Made by a program: the position numbers and the translations under genes
Shown: positions 44,674 through 52,896 of the stretch, one piece after another
How the letters are laid out: each line of letters starts with the position of its first letter
Position numbering within the stretch: position 1 is the first letter of the stretch
Notes under the pieces: generated by a model
The model's input: the letters and a program-made list of their open reading frames with translations, nothing else
Databases searched by the model: none
What the model was told of the DNA's origin: nothing
DNA from: Parvibaculaceae bacterium Mf 1.05b.01
GTDB lineage: Bacteria; Pseudomonadota; Alphaproteobacteria; Parvibaculales; Parvibaculaceae
NCBI GenBank assembly: GCA_000509225.1
Contig: BAOK01000001.1
Location: forward strand, 868,001 to 932,000
DNA length: 64,000 nucleotides
Reading direction: 5' to 3'

Positions 44674-45045
44674 GTGTCGAAGCCGTTTTCCATTGGATTG
44701 GCCCTGCTATTTGTTGGGCTTCAGATTGCGTCCCTCTATCACGGGGCGACATACGGTTTTGCATCCCACAGTCACGCTCCCAAAGCTCTTATCGCGTTTG
44801 ATACGCCTGTCTTTGACGTGTTTGGATATAACGTGCCTGAGGCTCCAGATAAGCGTTTCCCTGAGCGCTTTTGCGATCTGGACATGTATTGCGACAAGCT
44901 GGACAAGCTGGCGTTTGCACCCACCATTCTCGGCGATGCGCCGGGCTTTGATTTGAATGTTTATCAACCGAGCCTTGCTGCGCTCCGTAGCGCCGAGTGG
45001 CAGAAAGCTGTTGCCAGAGGACCTCCATCTTTTCTCTCACCCTGA
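44674..45045 (+). CDS. Small membrane protein heading the zrg-like operon
   Basis: About 123 residues from a GTG start, with one hydrophobic helix (FSIGLALLFVGLQIASLYHGATYGF) and then HSHAP and a Cys pair in FCDLDMYCDKLDKL. I recognise no named family. Small proteins with one helix, His and Cys occur beside DUF2796 genes, so this could be an accessory metal-handling protein. An in-frame ATG at 44578 overlaps the GST gene and would add 32 residues. The true start is uncertain. Confidence 0.5.
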   Translation: MSKPFSIGLALLFVGLQIASLYHGATYGFASHSHAPKALIAFDTPVFDVFGYNVPEAPDKRFPERFCDLDMYCDKLDKLAFAPTILGDAPGFDLNVYQPSLAALRSAEWQKAVARGPPSFLSP

Positions 45046-45087
45046 ATTTTATGATCAGCGCCCAAAACGGGCGAAATGGAGAAAAGT

Positions 45088-45726
45088 ATGTCTATCCTTT
45101 CAAAGAAGGGGCGCATTGACCGGCGTCCAAAAAACTATTCTGGTGCGGTTGTTGCGGCTATCGGGACTTGCCTTATCGCGACGTCCGGCTTCGCGGCTTC
45201 CCATGGCGACCATGACCACGATCATGATGCAGAGAAGCGTCACGCCGAGTCGCATGAGCATGGTGCGGCTGAGCTGGCCATTGCCTTGGACGGCAATCAG
45301 CTCATTGCTGAATTCACGTCGCCTGGTATGAATATTGTCGGGTTCGAGCATGAAGCGAGGGATGCCGACGAAATTGCAGCGGTAAAGGCGGCTGTTGAAA
45401 AGCTTGGAATGGGCGCGGAGCTGATTGAACTCAAAGGGGCAGGCTGCTCTCTCTCGGAGGCCGATGTTGAGGCAGAGGGGCTGCTCGCCGAAGTTCACGA
45501 AGGTGACCATCACGAAGGTGACCATCATGAAGATGATGAGACACATGCTGAATTCGAAGCGAAGTACAGTTTTGATTGCACAGCACCTGGTCGGCTCTCC
45601 GGGGTTTCAGTCGGCTTTTTCGAACAATGGCCAGGTATCGAGGAAATCAAAGTGGTCTTCTTGAGCGATGACCATCAGATTTCCGCTGAGCTCACCGGAG
45701 CCAATCCGGCGTTTGAGGCAAAATAG
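45088..45726 (+). CDS. His-rich periplasmic DUF2796 protein (ZrgA-like)
   Basis: A 212-residue exported protein. A hydrophobic signal (AVVAAIGTCLIATSGFA) is followed by a His/Asp cluster, SHGDHDHDHDAEKRHAESHEHG. The DUF2796 core is AAELAIALDGNQLIAEFTSPGMNIVGFEHEA, with a second cluster HEGDHHEGDHHEDDETH inserted and the pair SFDCTAPGRL. DUF2796 protein ZrgA of Vibrio cholerae works with an ABC system in zinc uptake. Zinc capture is therefore inferred. ATG 45088 has GGAG 7 bases before it. The ATPase starts directly after its stop. Confidence 0.85.
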   Translation: MSILSKKGRIDRRPKNYSGAVVAAIGTCLIATSGFAASHGDHDHDHDAEKRHAESHEHGAAELAIALDGNQLIAEFTSPGMNIVGFEHEARDADEIAAVKAAVEKLGMGAELIELKGAGCSLSEADVEAEGLLAEVHEGDHHEGDHHEDDETHAEFEAKYSFDCTAPGRLSGVSVGFFEQWPGIEEIKVVFLSDDHQISAELTGANPAFEAK

Positions 45727-46467
45727 ATGGATGCTGGTCGAGCAGAGGCGAGTCAAAAGACAGCCGACAGCGCAGTGGTTATCAATGACCTCCTGTTTTC
45801 GTGGGATGACAACGATACGCCCTTGCTCGACATCGCGGCACTAAGCATTGACCGTGGAGAACGCGTGTTCCTCCACGGACCCAGCGGCAGCGGCAAGAGT
45901 ACCTTGCTTGGTCTGCTTGGCGGTGTTCTTTTGCCTGGGGCTGGCGGTCTGAGTGTTTTGGGGCAGGATCTCGCAAGCCTTAGTGGTCGTGCACGCGATC
46001 GCTTCCGGGCGGATCATCTCGGCATCATTTTTCAGATGTTTAATCTCCTGCCCTATCTCTCGGTGAGGGACAATGTGGCTTTATCCTGCCGCTTTTCGAG
46101 TGCACGCGCCGCGCGGGCTGAGGAGGCAGGGGGTGTTGGATCTGAAACTAACCGGCTTCTCAAGAACCTTGGACTGCCGGACGTGGCGATGGAACGTCCG
46201 GTGACTGATTTGAGCGTCGGGCAGCAGCAGCGCGTTGCCGTGGCGCGTGCTCTGATTGGCCAGCCAGAGCTCATTATCGCCGATGAGCCGACATCTGCCC
46301 TCGATGCAGATCATCGAAACATCTTCATCGATCTGTTATCCGCGGAGTGTTCTGCGAGCGGTGCGACCCTGGTTTTTGTCAGCCACGACCTGTCCTTGGC
46401 CAAGACCTTTGATCGGATAGTGGCGCTCACCGAGATTAACCGGGCCGACATGAAGGAGGCCGTCTGA
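45727..46467 (+). CDS. ABC transporter ATPase (ZrgB/LolD/MacB-type)
   Basis: A 246-residue nucleotide-binding protein. Walker A is GPSGSGKSTLLGLLGG (51-66), signature LSVGQQQRVAVARAL and Walker B LIIADEPTSALDADH. The Q-loop is FQMFNLLPYLSV, and the H-loop His is in VSHDLSLA. The order matches the LolD/MacB (MacB-ABC) branch that pairs with FtsX-like permeases, such as the one encoded immediately downstream (1-base overlap of stop and start). It probably energises zinc or ligand movement across the inner membrane. Confidence 0.92.
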   Translation: MDAGRAEASQKTADSAVVINDLLFSWDDNDTPLLDIAALSIDRGERVFLHGPSGSGKSTLLGLLGGVLLPGAGGLSVLGQDLASLSGRARDRFRADHLGIIFQMFNLLPYLSVRDNVALSCRFSSARAARAEEAGGVGSETNRLLKNLGLPDVAMERPVTDLSVGQQQRVAVARALIGQPELIIADEPTSALDADHRNIFIDLLSAECSASGATLVFVSHDLSLAKTFDRIVALTEINRADMKEAV

Positions 46468-47738
46468 TGCCCCTGTCCGCCCTTTTGCTCATCGCCTATC
46501 GCAGCGTTGTGAACCGACGCGTCACAGCGTTGCTGACGGTGTTTTCGATCGCCCTCAGTGTCACTTTGTTTCTGGGTGTTGAAAAGATCCGATCCGGCGC
46601 CCAAACAGGGTTTTCCAATACCGTTTCGGGGACCGACCTGATCGTGGGCGCTCGCAGCGGCGCACTCAACCTCTTGCTTTATTCCGTCTTCCGGATTGGT
46701 GATGCCACCAACAATGTGACCTGGGAGAGCTATGAAGATATCGCCTCCCGGCCAGAAATCGCCTGGGCGGTGCCCATTTCTCTTGGCGATAGTCATCGTG
46801 GTTTTCGGGTGATGGGCACGACGGCGGCCTATTTTGATCACTACCGAACCGGCGACAAACAGAACCTGCAGTTTGCTGCAGGACAGCGGTTCGAAGACAT
46901 ATTTGATGTGGTTCTGGGGTCGGATGTCGCATCAGAACTCGCCTATGGGCTTGGCGAGGAAATTGTCATTGCCCACGGTATTGGGTCAGTCAGTTTTGCC
47001 AAACATGACAATCTTCCCTTTCGGGTTGTGGGTATTCTGGAGAGGACGGGTACGCCTGTTGACCGAACCGTCCATGTCAAACTTGAAGGGATTGAGGCCA
47101 TCCATCTAGGCTGGTCGGGCGGGGCGGCTCCCATAGGCAGCCGGGCACCCAGCGCCACTGATGTCCGTGCAGCGGATCTCGATCCAACGTCGGTGACGGC
47201 GGTGTTCCTGGGGCTGAACAGCCGAATTGCCATTCTCACGCTTCAAAGGGACATCAACACTTATAATGAAGAAGCTCTGATGGCGATCATCCCCGGTGTG
47301 GCCTTGACCCAGCTTTGGGACGTGGTGGGTGTGGCTGAATTGGCTTTGAGTGCAATCGCGACTTTCGTGATTTTGACGGGTCTTCTCGGACTTATGACAA
47401 ATGTGCTTACCAGCCTCAATGAACGCCGTCGGGAGATGGCAATTCTGCGGTCGGTTGGGGCAGGGGCGAGACATGTTGCTCTCCTGCTCATAAGTGAATC
47501 CGCATTTCTCGCCAGTGCAGGTGCCTTATTGGGGCTTTGCCTGGTACAGATCCTGCTCGCGGCGGCAGGACCGATTATAGTTGAGGCAACGGGGGTCTTT
47601 GTCGGTGGTCTCAGTGTTACCTCATTTGATCTTATAACTGTGGGTGCTGTGATAGGCTTTGCGGCGGTCCTCGCCGGCTTCCCAGCATGGCGGGCTTACC
47701 GTCAGTCCCTGTCAGACGGACTGACCATCCGCGTCTAA
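46467..47738 (+). CDS. ABC transporter permease, FtsX/MacB-like
   Basis: A 423-residue inner-membrane subunit. One N-terminal helix (LTVFSIALSVTLFLGV) precedes a large periplasmic domain (about residues 40-280). Three more helices follow, with FtsX-type signature TNVLTSLNERRREMAILRSVGAGARHVALLLISE. Two-component MacB-type systems usually act on periplasmic substrates. In the Zrg arrangement this is the permease. Stop of the ATPase and start of this gene overlap in TGATG-like order. Confidence 0.9.
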   Translation: MPLSALLLIAYRSVVNRRVTALLTVFSIALSVTLFLGVEKIRSGAQTGFSNTVSGTDLIVGARSGALNLLLYSVFRIGDATNNVTWESYEDIASRPEIAWAVPISLGDSHRGFRVMGTTAAYFDHYRTGDKQNLQFAAGQRFEDIFDVVLGSDVASELAYGLGEEIVIAHGIGSVSFAKHDNLPFRVVGILERTGTPVDRTVHVKLEGIEAIHLGWSGGAAPIGSRAPSATDVRAADLDPTSVTAVFLGLNSRIAILTLQRDINTYNEEALMAIIPGVALTQLWDVVGVAELALSAIATFVILTGLLGLMTNVLTSLNERRREMAILRSVGAGARHVALLLISESAFLASAGALLGLCLVQILLAAAGPIIVEATGVFVGGLSVTSFDLITVGAVIGFAAVLAGFPAWRAYRQSLSDGLTIRV

Positions 47739-47749
47739 GGAGCGATGTT

Positions 47750-48343
47750 ATGAAGTTGCTATTGGCTGTTTTTGTGGCTCTTGGCTTTAGCTCGGTCGGG
47801 TCTTTTGTATCAGCCGCAGAGCCTGAGGTGATCTATTGGGAGGATCTCATGCCTCCTGAAGGCTTAAAGGCGCTGGAGGAGGCCTATGCTGCCGCCGCGG
47901 CAGCAGCCGAGCCGCTTGGTGAAGTGGACCAGGCGCAGTCTGATATCTCGGACTTGCCAGAAGATGGTGACATTGTTCTCGGCGCTGACCCGGATGATCC
48001 GACAGGTAGCAAACCGCCAGCCACACAATTTGGAACCTTTGACGTGGTGGAAGAGCTCAATGGGAAAACCATCCGTATCCCTGGGTTTATGGTGCCGTTT
48101 GATATTAATCAGATGAATGAAGTTACCGAATTCCTGTTGGTTCCCTATTTCGGTGCCTGTATCCATGTGCCTCCGCCGCCGCCCAATCAGATTGTCTACG
48201 TGACGGCCGAAGACGCCGTTCCGTTTGGTTGGGAACCCGTATGGCTTGAAGGTGTTCTGGAGACCAAGACCCACATGAACCAGCTTGGCAGTGCGGCATA
48301 TACGCTTAACTTGACCAAAATGGAGCCATATGCAGATGGCTAA
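47750..48343 (+). CDS. DUF3299 exported protein (ZrgE-like)
   Basis: A 197-residue protein with signal peptide (MKLLLAVFVALGFSSVGSFVSA). EPEVIYWEDLMPPEG opens the mature part, then KTIRIPGFMVPFD, FLLVPYFGACIHVPPPPPNQIVYV and a final WLEGVLETKTHMN. These are the DUF3299 hallmarks, with Cys and His in the GACIH motif a likely metal site. The same family is part of the V. cholerae zrg cluster. An AAGGAG site is well placed. No terminator was recognised behind it. Confidence 0.88.
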   Translation: MKLLLAVFVALGFSSVGSFVSAAEPEVIYWEDLMPPEGLKALEEAYAAAAAAAEPLGEVDQAQSDISDLPEDGDIVLGADPDDPTGSKPPATQFGTFDVVEELNGKTIRIPGFMVPFDINQMNEVTEFLLVPYFGACIHVPPPPPNQIVYVTAEDAVPFGWEPVWLEGVLETKTHMNQLGSAAYTLNLTKMEPYADG

Positions 48344-48449
48344 TAACCAAAGTTCTAGCTTTTTCAGTGGGTTGGCGGTCGAACCTTAATAAAATATTGA
48401 GTCCATTTCCCTAGTCTCTGCGCAGTAAATGCATGGAAGGCAGGCGGCG

Positions 48450-49202
48450 ATGGACGCTCCATTGGCTGTAGGAAAGGGAAGGATTGGGGCGCTGGTGCAC
48501 CGTTTGGTTGTGCCGGGAGAGCGCGCCTGTTTGCCTGGACCTGCCTGGGCGCTTGGTATTTATACCGTGACCTTGGTGCCGGTGCTCTTATTGCTGACTG
48601 CTGCCTGGTTTCAGCCATTTGTGCCCATTGGCGAGCTGATGCGCGATAGTTTGCTTGTAGCGGAAGTCTCGGATGATTGCTGCCATATCTATTATGGCGC
48701 GATCTCCAACATAGGTGTGTTGTTGTGGGCAGCTGCAACAGCAATTCTGTTTTTCACCGCACTTGTTGTCGCACTGATCGGCGGGCTGGAACACCGTCAT
48801 TCCATTGTTCAATTTTCCCTGGCAGGCTTTCTTACGATGCTTCTGTGCATCGATGATTTCTTCCTCGTGCACGATATTATTCTGCCAAAACTTGGCTACT
48901 CCGAAACGCTTGCCTACATGGTCTATGCGTCTTTCGCGGCCCTCTATGTATGGTATGCGCGGGCTGAATTTCTTGCCGCGCGGTGGCTGATGTTTCTGCT
49001 CAGCGTGGGGAGCCTCGCGCTTAGTGTGAAGATCGATGTCTTCATGAACTACGACAACGACCTCCGTCTTTTCATCGAAGACGGCGCGAAACTGATCGGC
49101 ATTGCAGCCTGGCTCAGTTTTCATGCAGAAGCGGCAGCGTGCACCATACAGCGGTTAGGTGATGTGGGCAGAACGCCAGCAGATCGGCGTCAATTCACAT
49201 GA
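48450..49202 (+). CDS. Six-helix membrane protein of unknown function
   Basis: A 250-residue polytopic protein with six hydrophobic segments (about 35-55, 85-112, 121-135, 152-170, 178-195 and 212-230). Acidic and His residues lie at helix ends: SDDCCH (74-79), IDDFFLVHD (134-142), KID (194-196), DG (211-212) and H225. This spacing suggests a buried metal or proton site, but I do not recognise a family with known activity. ATG 48450 follows GGAAGGCAGG better than the in-frame ATG at 48429. The stop overlaps the ATP-grasp start by 4 bases. Confidence 0.7.
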   Translation: MDAPLAVGKGRIGALVHRLVVPGERACLPGPAWALGIYTVTLVPVLLLLTAAWFQPFVPIGELMRDSLLVAEVSDDCCHIYYGAISNIGVLLWAAATAILFFTALVVALIGGLEHRHSIVQFSLAGFLTMLLCIDDFFLVHDIILPKLGYSETLAYMVYASFAALYVWYARAEFLAARWLMFLLSVGSLALSVKIDVFMNYDNDLRLFIEDGAKLIGIAAWLSFHAEAAACTIQRLGDVGRTPADRRQFT

Positions 49203-50509
49203 TATCAGTCGCGACCAAACTTTTTTCTGACGTTAAAGACAGCCGGCCTTCGATCCTTTTACTGGGGAACTATCGGCCTGCGCTTGCGGTAGCGCGCGTG
49301 CTCCGGGAAGCTGGATATCGGATCGTTATGGGCAAGCGCGGCGGGGAGGGTTTTTGCGAATATTCCCGCTTTATCGAAGAGGCCTGGGACCACCCGCCGG
49401 TCGAGATAGATGTTGTTGGATTGCAGGTAGCCCTTACGAAATTTCTTTCCGAACGGGAGGATATCCAATTCGTTCTGCCGATTAGCGAACCGTTTGTGAT
49501 GTTCTTTGCGGAGCGCATGCCGAAATTACCGGGTGGTGCGACACTCGTGTCGCCAAGGGCAGACCTTGTGAAGACCTGCGCGGACAAGGTCACGATGCTT
49601 TATACCGCTGTTGAGGAAGACGTGCCTGTTTTGCCATGCGCTGTTCTTGTCGCAAACAGCGACAATGCCGCGCTGGGCCGAGAGGTGGGCCTCCCCATCG
49701 TTGCGAGGCCCTTGTCACCGGGCGCCAAATTCAACGAGAAGAAGGCGGTTATTATTGACAGCTGGCCTGACTATGAACAGTTCATTTCCGACTGGTGCAA
49801 ACCGGACTTTCCAATTCTCATTCAGCGTCAAGCCGTTGGCCCACGGGTCAACGTGTTCTTTACGGCCCGTAACGGTAAGCTGATCAACAATCTTCAAACA
49901 TATATACGCCGAACCGATTCATTGGATGGAACGGGGTATGCCGTTGATGGGGTGACTGTCGCGACATCTGCGCCGCTTTTAGAGGATTGCGAGAAGCTGG
50001 CAAAGGCACTCGACTATACAGGCATCGGCCTTGCACAATTTATCGTTGACCCCAAAACGGGTGAGAGATGCTTTTTGGAGCTTAATCCCCGGATCGCAGG
50101 CAGCCAGGCGATCACAGAGCAAATGGGTTTTGAGATGAGCCGCATCGCCATTGATCTTGCGCTTGGGCTTGACCCTGAGCCGCCCAAACGGGTGCGGGGA
50201 ATTCGGTCTGGTTTCAGATATGCCTGGGTCTATGGGGACATTAGAGGCTTAAGGTTTGCGTTGAAGCGAGGAGAGATCGGCTTTGGCGGAGCAGTGCGTT
50301 GGGCGCTAAAAACTTTTTGGACTGCGCTGTGGGCTGACCATCATATGACTTGGGCGATACATGATCCGGCTCCAAGTTTAATGTTGTTTGCGCGGCAATT
50401 GTTCCCATCACTTGAACGGCTTTCAGGGACCTCTGTTAAGGAGGGGCCGTCGCATGAGGTCGACCTCCCAGAGATGGCGGGTGAGGATCCTCCAGCGAGG
50501 GGAATATGA
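49199..50509 (+). CDS. ATP-grasp ligase-like protein
   Basis: A 436-residue protein. SILLLGNYRPALAVARVLREAGYRIVMG is the N-terminal pre-ATP-grasp fold. KVTMLYTAVEEDVPVLP and GLPIVARPLSPGAKFN lie in the ATP lid, and YTGIGLAQFIVDPKTGERCFLELNPRIAGS gives the Mg-binding ExNPR motif. Related carboxylate-amine ligases join a carboxyl group to an amine or thiol. A C-terminal extension of about 90 residues (from VRGIRSGFRYAWVYGD) is unique and partly hydrophobic. It is coupled by ATGA overlaps to a membrane protein and a flippase. Confidence 0.85.
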   Translation: MISVATKLFSDVKDSRPSILLLGNYRPALAVARVLREAGYRIVMGKRGGEGFCEYSRFIEEAWDHPPVEIDVVGLQVALTKFLSEREDIQFVLPISEPFVMFFAERMPKLPGGATLVSPRADLVKTCADKVTMLYTAVEEDVPVLPCAVLVANSDNAALGREVGLPIVARPLSPGAKFNEKKAVIIDSWPDYEQFISDWCKPDFPILIQRQAVGPRVNVFFTARNGKLINNLQTYIRRTDSLDGTGYAVDGVTVATSAPLLEDCEKLAKALDYTGIGLAQFIVDPKTGERCFLELNPRIAGSQAITEQMGFEMSRIAIDLALGLDPEPPKRVRGIRSGFRYAWVYGDIRGLRFALKRGEIGFGGAVRWALKTFWTALWADHHMTWAIHDPAPSLMLFARQLFPSLERLSGTSVKEGPSHEVDLPEMAGEDPPARGI

Positions 50510-51834
50510 AACGCAACCCAACCGTTTCGGATTTTCTCAAGACATCGAGCTTTTTGATGCTGGCCCGTATTGGGGGTACGGGGCTCGGGTTTCTTATTCA
50601 GCTCGCCTTGGTTCGGCTCATGGCCCCGACGGACTACGGCATTTATGTCGTTGCTCTGTCGTTGGCTGCGGTGCTCTCGATTTTTTGCGCATTTGGACTG
50701 CCGTCGGTGACTGCCCGATTTGTTGCGGGCTATCAGGAGGCCGGTGACAAAGCACGGATCGCGGGCTTCATTCGGAATGCAAAACACCATATCGCGATGA
50801 CGGCGTTCGTTTTCGGACTGATTGGACTTGTTTTTTTGTGGAGCGGGCTTATAGACAGAGAGTACCAGATACCTTTGATGCTTGCCTGCGTTATGGCACC
50901 GGCGCTCGCCGCCATGCGGTTCGGGGGTGCTTTGTCGAACACAGCGCGCAGGTTCTATCTGACCTACCTTCCAGACGTGACCTTCAGACCGCTTCTTCTG
51001 GTTGGTGGCCTTCTTGGGATCTACGTCCTCGCAGTTCCAATGACCACCACCAATGTTCTGTTGGTTCATCTTGTGGTGGCAATGGCAGCCTCGTGTTTGC
51101 TCTGGTTTGTTTTGCGGCCACGTCGTCAATTCCGATTGGGAGGTGTTCAACCCGTTTCAGAACACAAAGCCTGGCGTCAGGCTGCGACGCCGATGATATT
51201 TGTCACGTTGCTCACATCCCTTTTGGCTGACATTGATGTTTTGTTGTTAAGTACACTCCTTCCGGCCGAACAGGTGGGCATCTTCAGCGTTTGCTTGAGG
51301 ATCATGTTGTTAGTTGAGTTCGGCATCCAGACAGTCTTTCAGATGAGCATGCCGGATTTCGCAGAGGCACAAGCCCGCAACGAAACCCTTCTGATGCATG
51401 CTGCGATGCGGCGCGCTCAGCATGCGACACTTGCGTTTACACTGTTAGCTTTCTGCGGCGTGGCGGTATTCGGTGAAGGGATCCTTCTGCTGTTTGGGGA
51501 AAGGTTTACGGTCGGTGCTGATGCACTTGTGTTTTTGATCGGTGGACAGGTTCTCCGGTCACTTGTCGGCCCGGTTACGCAGGTGCTAACGGTTGTTGGC
51601 GCCCAAATGCGCAGCCTTATGAGCTACGGAATTGCGCTTTTGGTTTTGATTGCTGGCAATGCCTTTTTTGTTCCGCTGATCGGCGTTGAAGGGGCTGCTG
51701 CTGTTCTTTCATTCTCTATGGTGCTTGGCGCGCTGCTGCAGGCTCAGGCCGTCTTGCAGAAGACGGGGCATTCAGTGCTGAGTACGCTTTTCTCGCTACC
51801 AGTCACTCAGGAACAATTGGCAGACAGTCGCTAA
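50506..51834 (+). CDS. Wzx/MATE-like polysaccharide flippase
   Basis: A 442-residue integral membrane protein with about 12-14 helices. VSDFLKTSSFLMLARIGGTGLGFLIQLALVRLMAPTDYGIYVVALSLAAVLSIF at the N terminus is typical of polysaccharide biosynthesis (Wzx) flippases. Such proteins move lipid-linked sugars or similar amphiphiles outward across the inner membrane. The start overlaps the ATP-grasp stop by 4 bases, so the product of the ligase may be part of the lipid-linked cargo. No glycosyltransferase is in the unit itself. The nearest one (41283) is 9 kb away. Confidence 0.88.
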   Translation: MKRNPTVSDFLKTSSFLMLARIGGTGLGFLIQLALVRLMAPTDYGIYVVALSLAAVLSIFCAFGLPSVTARFVAGYQEAGDKARIAGFIRNAKHHIAMTAFVFGLIGLVFLWSGLIDREYQIPLMLACVMAPALAAMRFGGALSNTARRFYLTYLPDVTFRPLLLVGGLLGIYVLAVPMTTTNVLLVHLVVAMAASCLLWFVLRPRRQFRLGGVQPVSEHKAWRQAATPMIFVTLLTSLLADIDVLLLSTLLPAEQVGIFSVCLRIMLLVEFGIQTVFQMSMPDFAEAQARNETLLMHAAMRRAQHATLAFTLLAFCGVAVFGEGILLLFGERFTVGADALVFLIGGQVLRSLVGPVTQVLTVVGAQMRSLMSYGIALLVLIAGNAFFVPLIGVEGAAAVLSFSMVLGALLQAQAVLQKTGHSVLSTLFSLPVTQEQLADSR

Positions 51835-51998
51835 GGTCTGGATGAAAACCGGTTCCCTCAGGTTGCGTTTTGATGTCTGGCGCGCATTCCCTCCTGCAAT
51901 TTTTCGGCGCCCCACTGGTTTCCTTTGTCAGCATGGACGGCGGGCGCCAATCTGGTTACGGTTTCTTCAATGATAAGGGCGGGGCCAAAGGGGGAAGC

Positions 51999-52850
51999 AT
52001 GAATAAATGGCAGGTAGGGGATTTCACCGTCACGCGCGTGATTGAAATAGAGGTAGCTGGCGGTACCAAATTTCTTTTGCCGCAGGCAACTCCGGAAGCT
52101 GTCCGTGACTTCAAATGGATGGCGCCGCACTTCATGACGCCGGACGGGCACCTCATCATGAGTGTTCATGCACTGGTCATAGACACAGGTGAGCGCAAGA
52201 TTGTGGTGGATACCTGCATTGGCAATGACAAGGAGCGGGAAATTCCGACCTGGAGTCACTTAGACCTTCCTTTTTTGGATGACCTTCAAAAGGCCGGTTA
52301 TGCGCGTGAGGACATCGACACGGTAATGTGCACGCACCTCCATGTTGATCATGTGGGCTGGAACACAATGCTGGTCGATGACAAGTGGGTGCCGACATTC
52401 CCAAACGCCCGCTACCTGATGGCGGAGAAAGAATTCACCTATTGGCAATCTCAGGAAAGTGACGCGGGCCAGAAAGCTGTGTTTGCGGACTCTGTGAAGC
52501 CGGTGTTCGATGCGGGTCTGGTTGACCTTATCCCGCTAGATCATGAAATTTGCGAAGGTATCTGGCTGGAGCCCACGGTTGGGCACACGCCTGGTCATGT
52601 GAGTGTGCGGCTGAGTTCCAAAGGCGAAGACGCGATCATCACCGGGGATTTCATTCATCATCCCTGTCAGTTGGCGCGGCCTGATTGGTGTGCTGTTGTC
52701 GATTATGATTCAACTCAAAGCGAGGCGACACGGCGTGATGTTTTCGCGCGGTATGCAGATACGCCGATGTTGGTGATAGGAACGCATTTTGCGACGCCGA
52801 CGGCGGGTCATATTAAGAGAGACGGTGATGCCTACCGGTTGGATGTTTAG
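51999..52850 (+). CDS. MBL-fold metallohydrolase, quorum-lactonase-like
   Basis: A 283-residue MBL protein with CTHLHVDHVGWN (HxHxDH), VGHTPGHVSVRLSS, ITGDFIHHP and a final VIGTHFATPTAGHI. It also has MSVHALVIDTGERKIVVDTCIG. The family contains lactonases and esterases. ATG 51999 follows a GGGGAAG. The upstream part of the frame (51870-51998) has no good start. It follows the flippase by 164 bases and precedes another MBL gene by 46 bases. Confidence 0.85.
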   Translation: MNKWQVGDFTVTRVIEIEVAGGTKFLLPQATPEAVRDFKWMAPHFMTPDGHLIMSVHALVIDTGERKIVVDTCIGNDKEREIPTWSHLDLPFLDDLQKAGYAREDIDTVMCTHLHVDHVGWNTMLVDDKWVPTFPNARYLMAEKEFTYWQSQESDAGQKAVFADSVKPVFDAGLVDLIPLDHEICEGIWLEPTVGHTPGHVSVRLSSKGEDAIITGDFIHHPCQLARPDWCAVVDYDSTQSEATRRDVFARYADTPMLVIGTHFATPTAGHIKRDGDAYRLDV

Positions 52851-52896
52851 ACAAAAAGCACAATAAGGAAGACCTGTAGAGGGTGTTGGGGGAGCC

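Noticed and set aside
44640-45090. Zur box before the zrg-like operon
   Set aside because: I looked for a GTTAT-N-ATAAC type palindrome and found none. Control by zinc therefore remains unproven.
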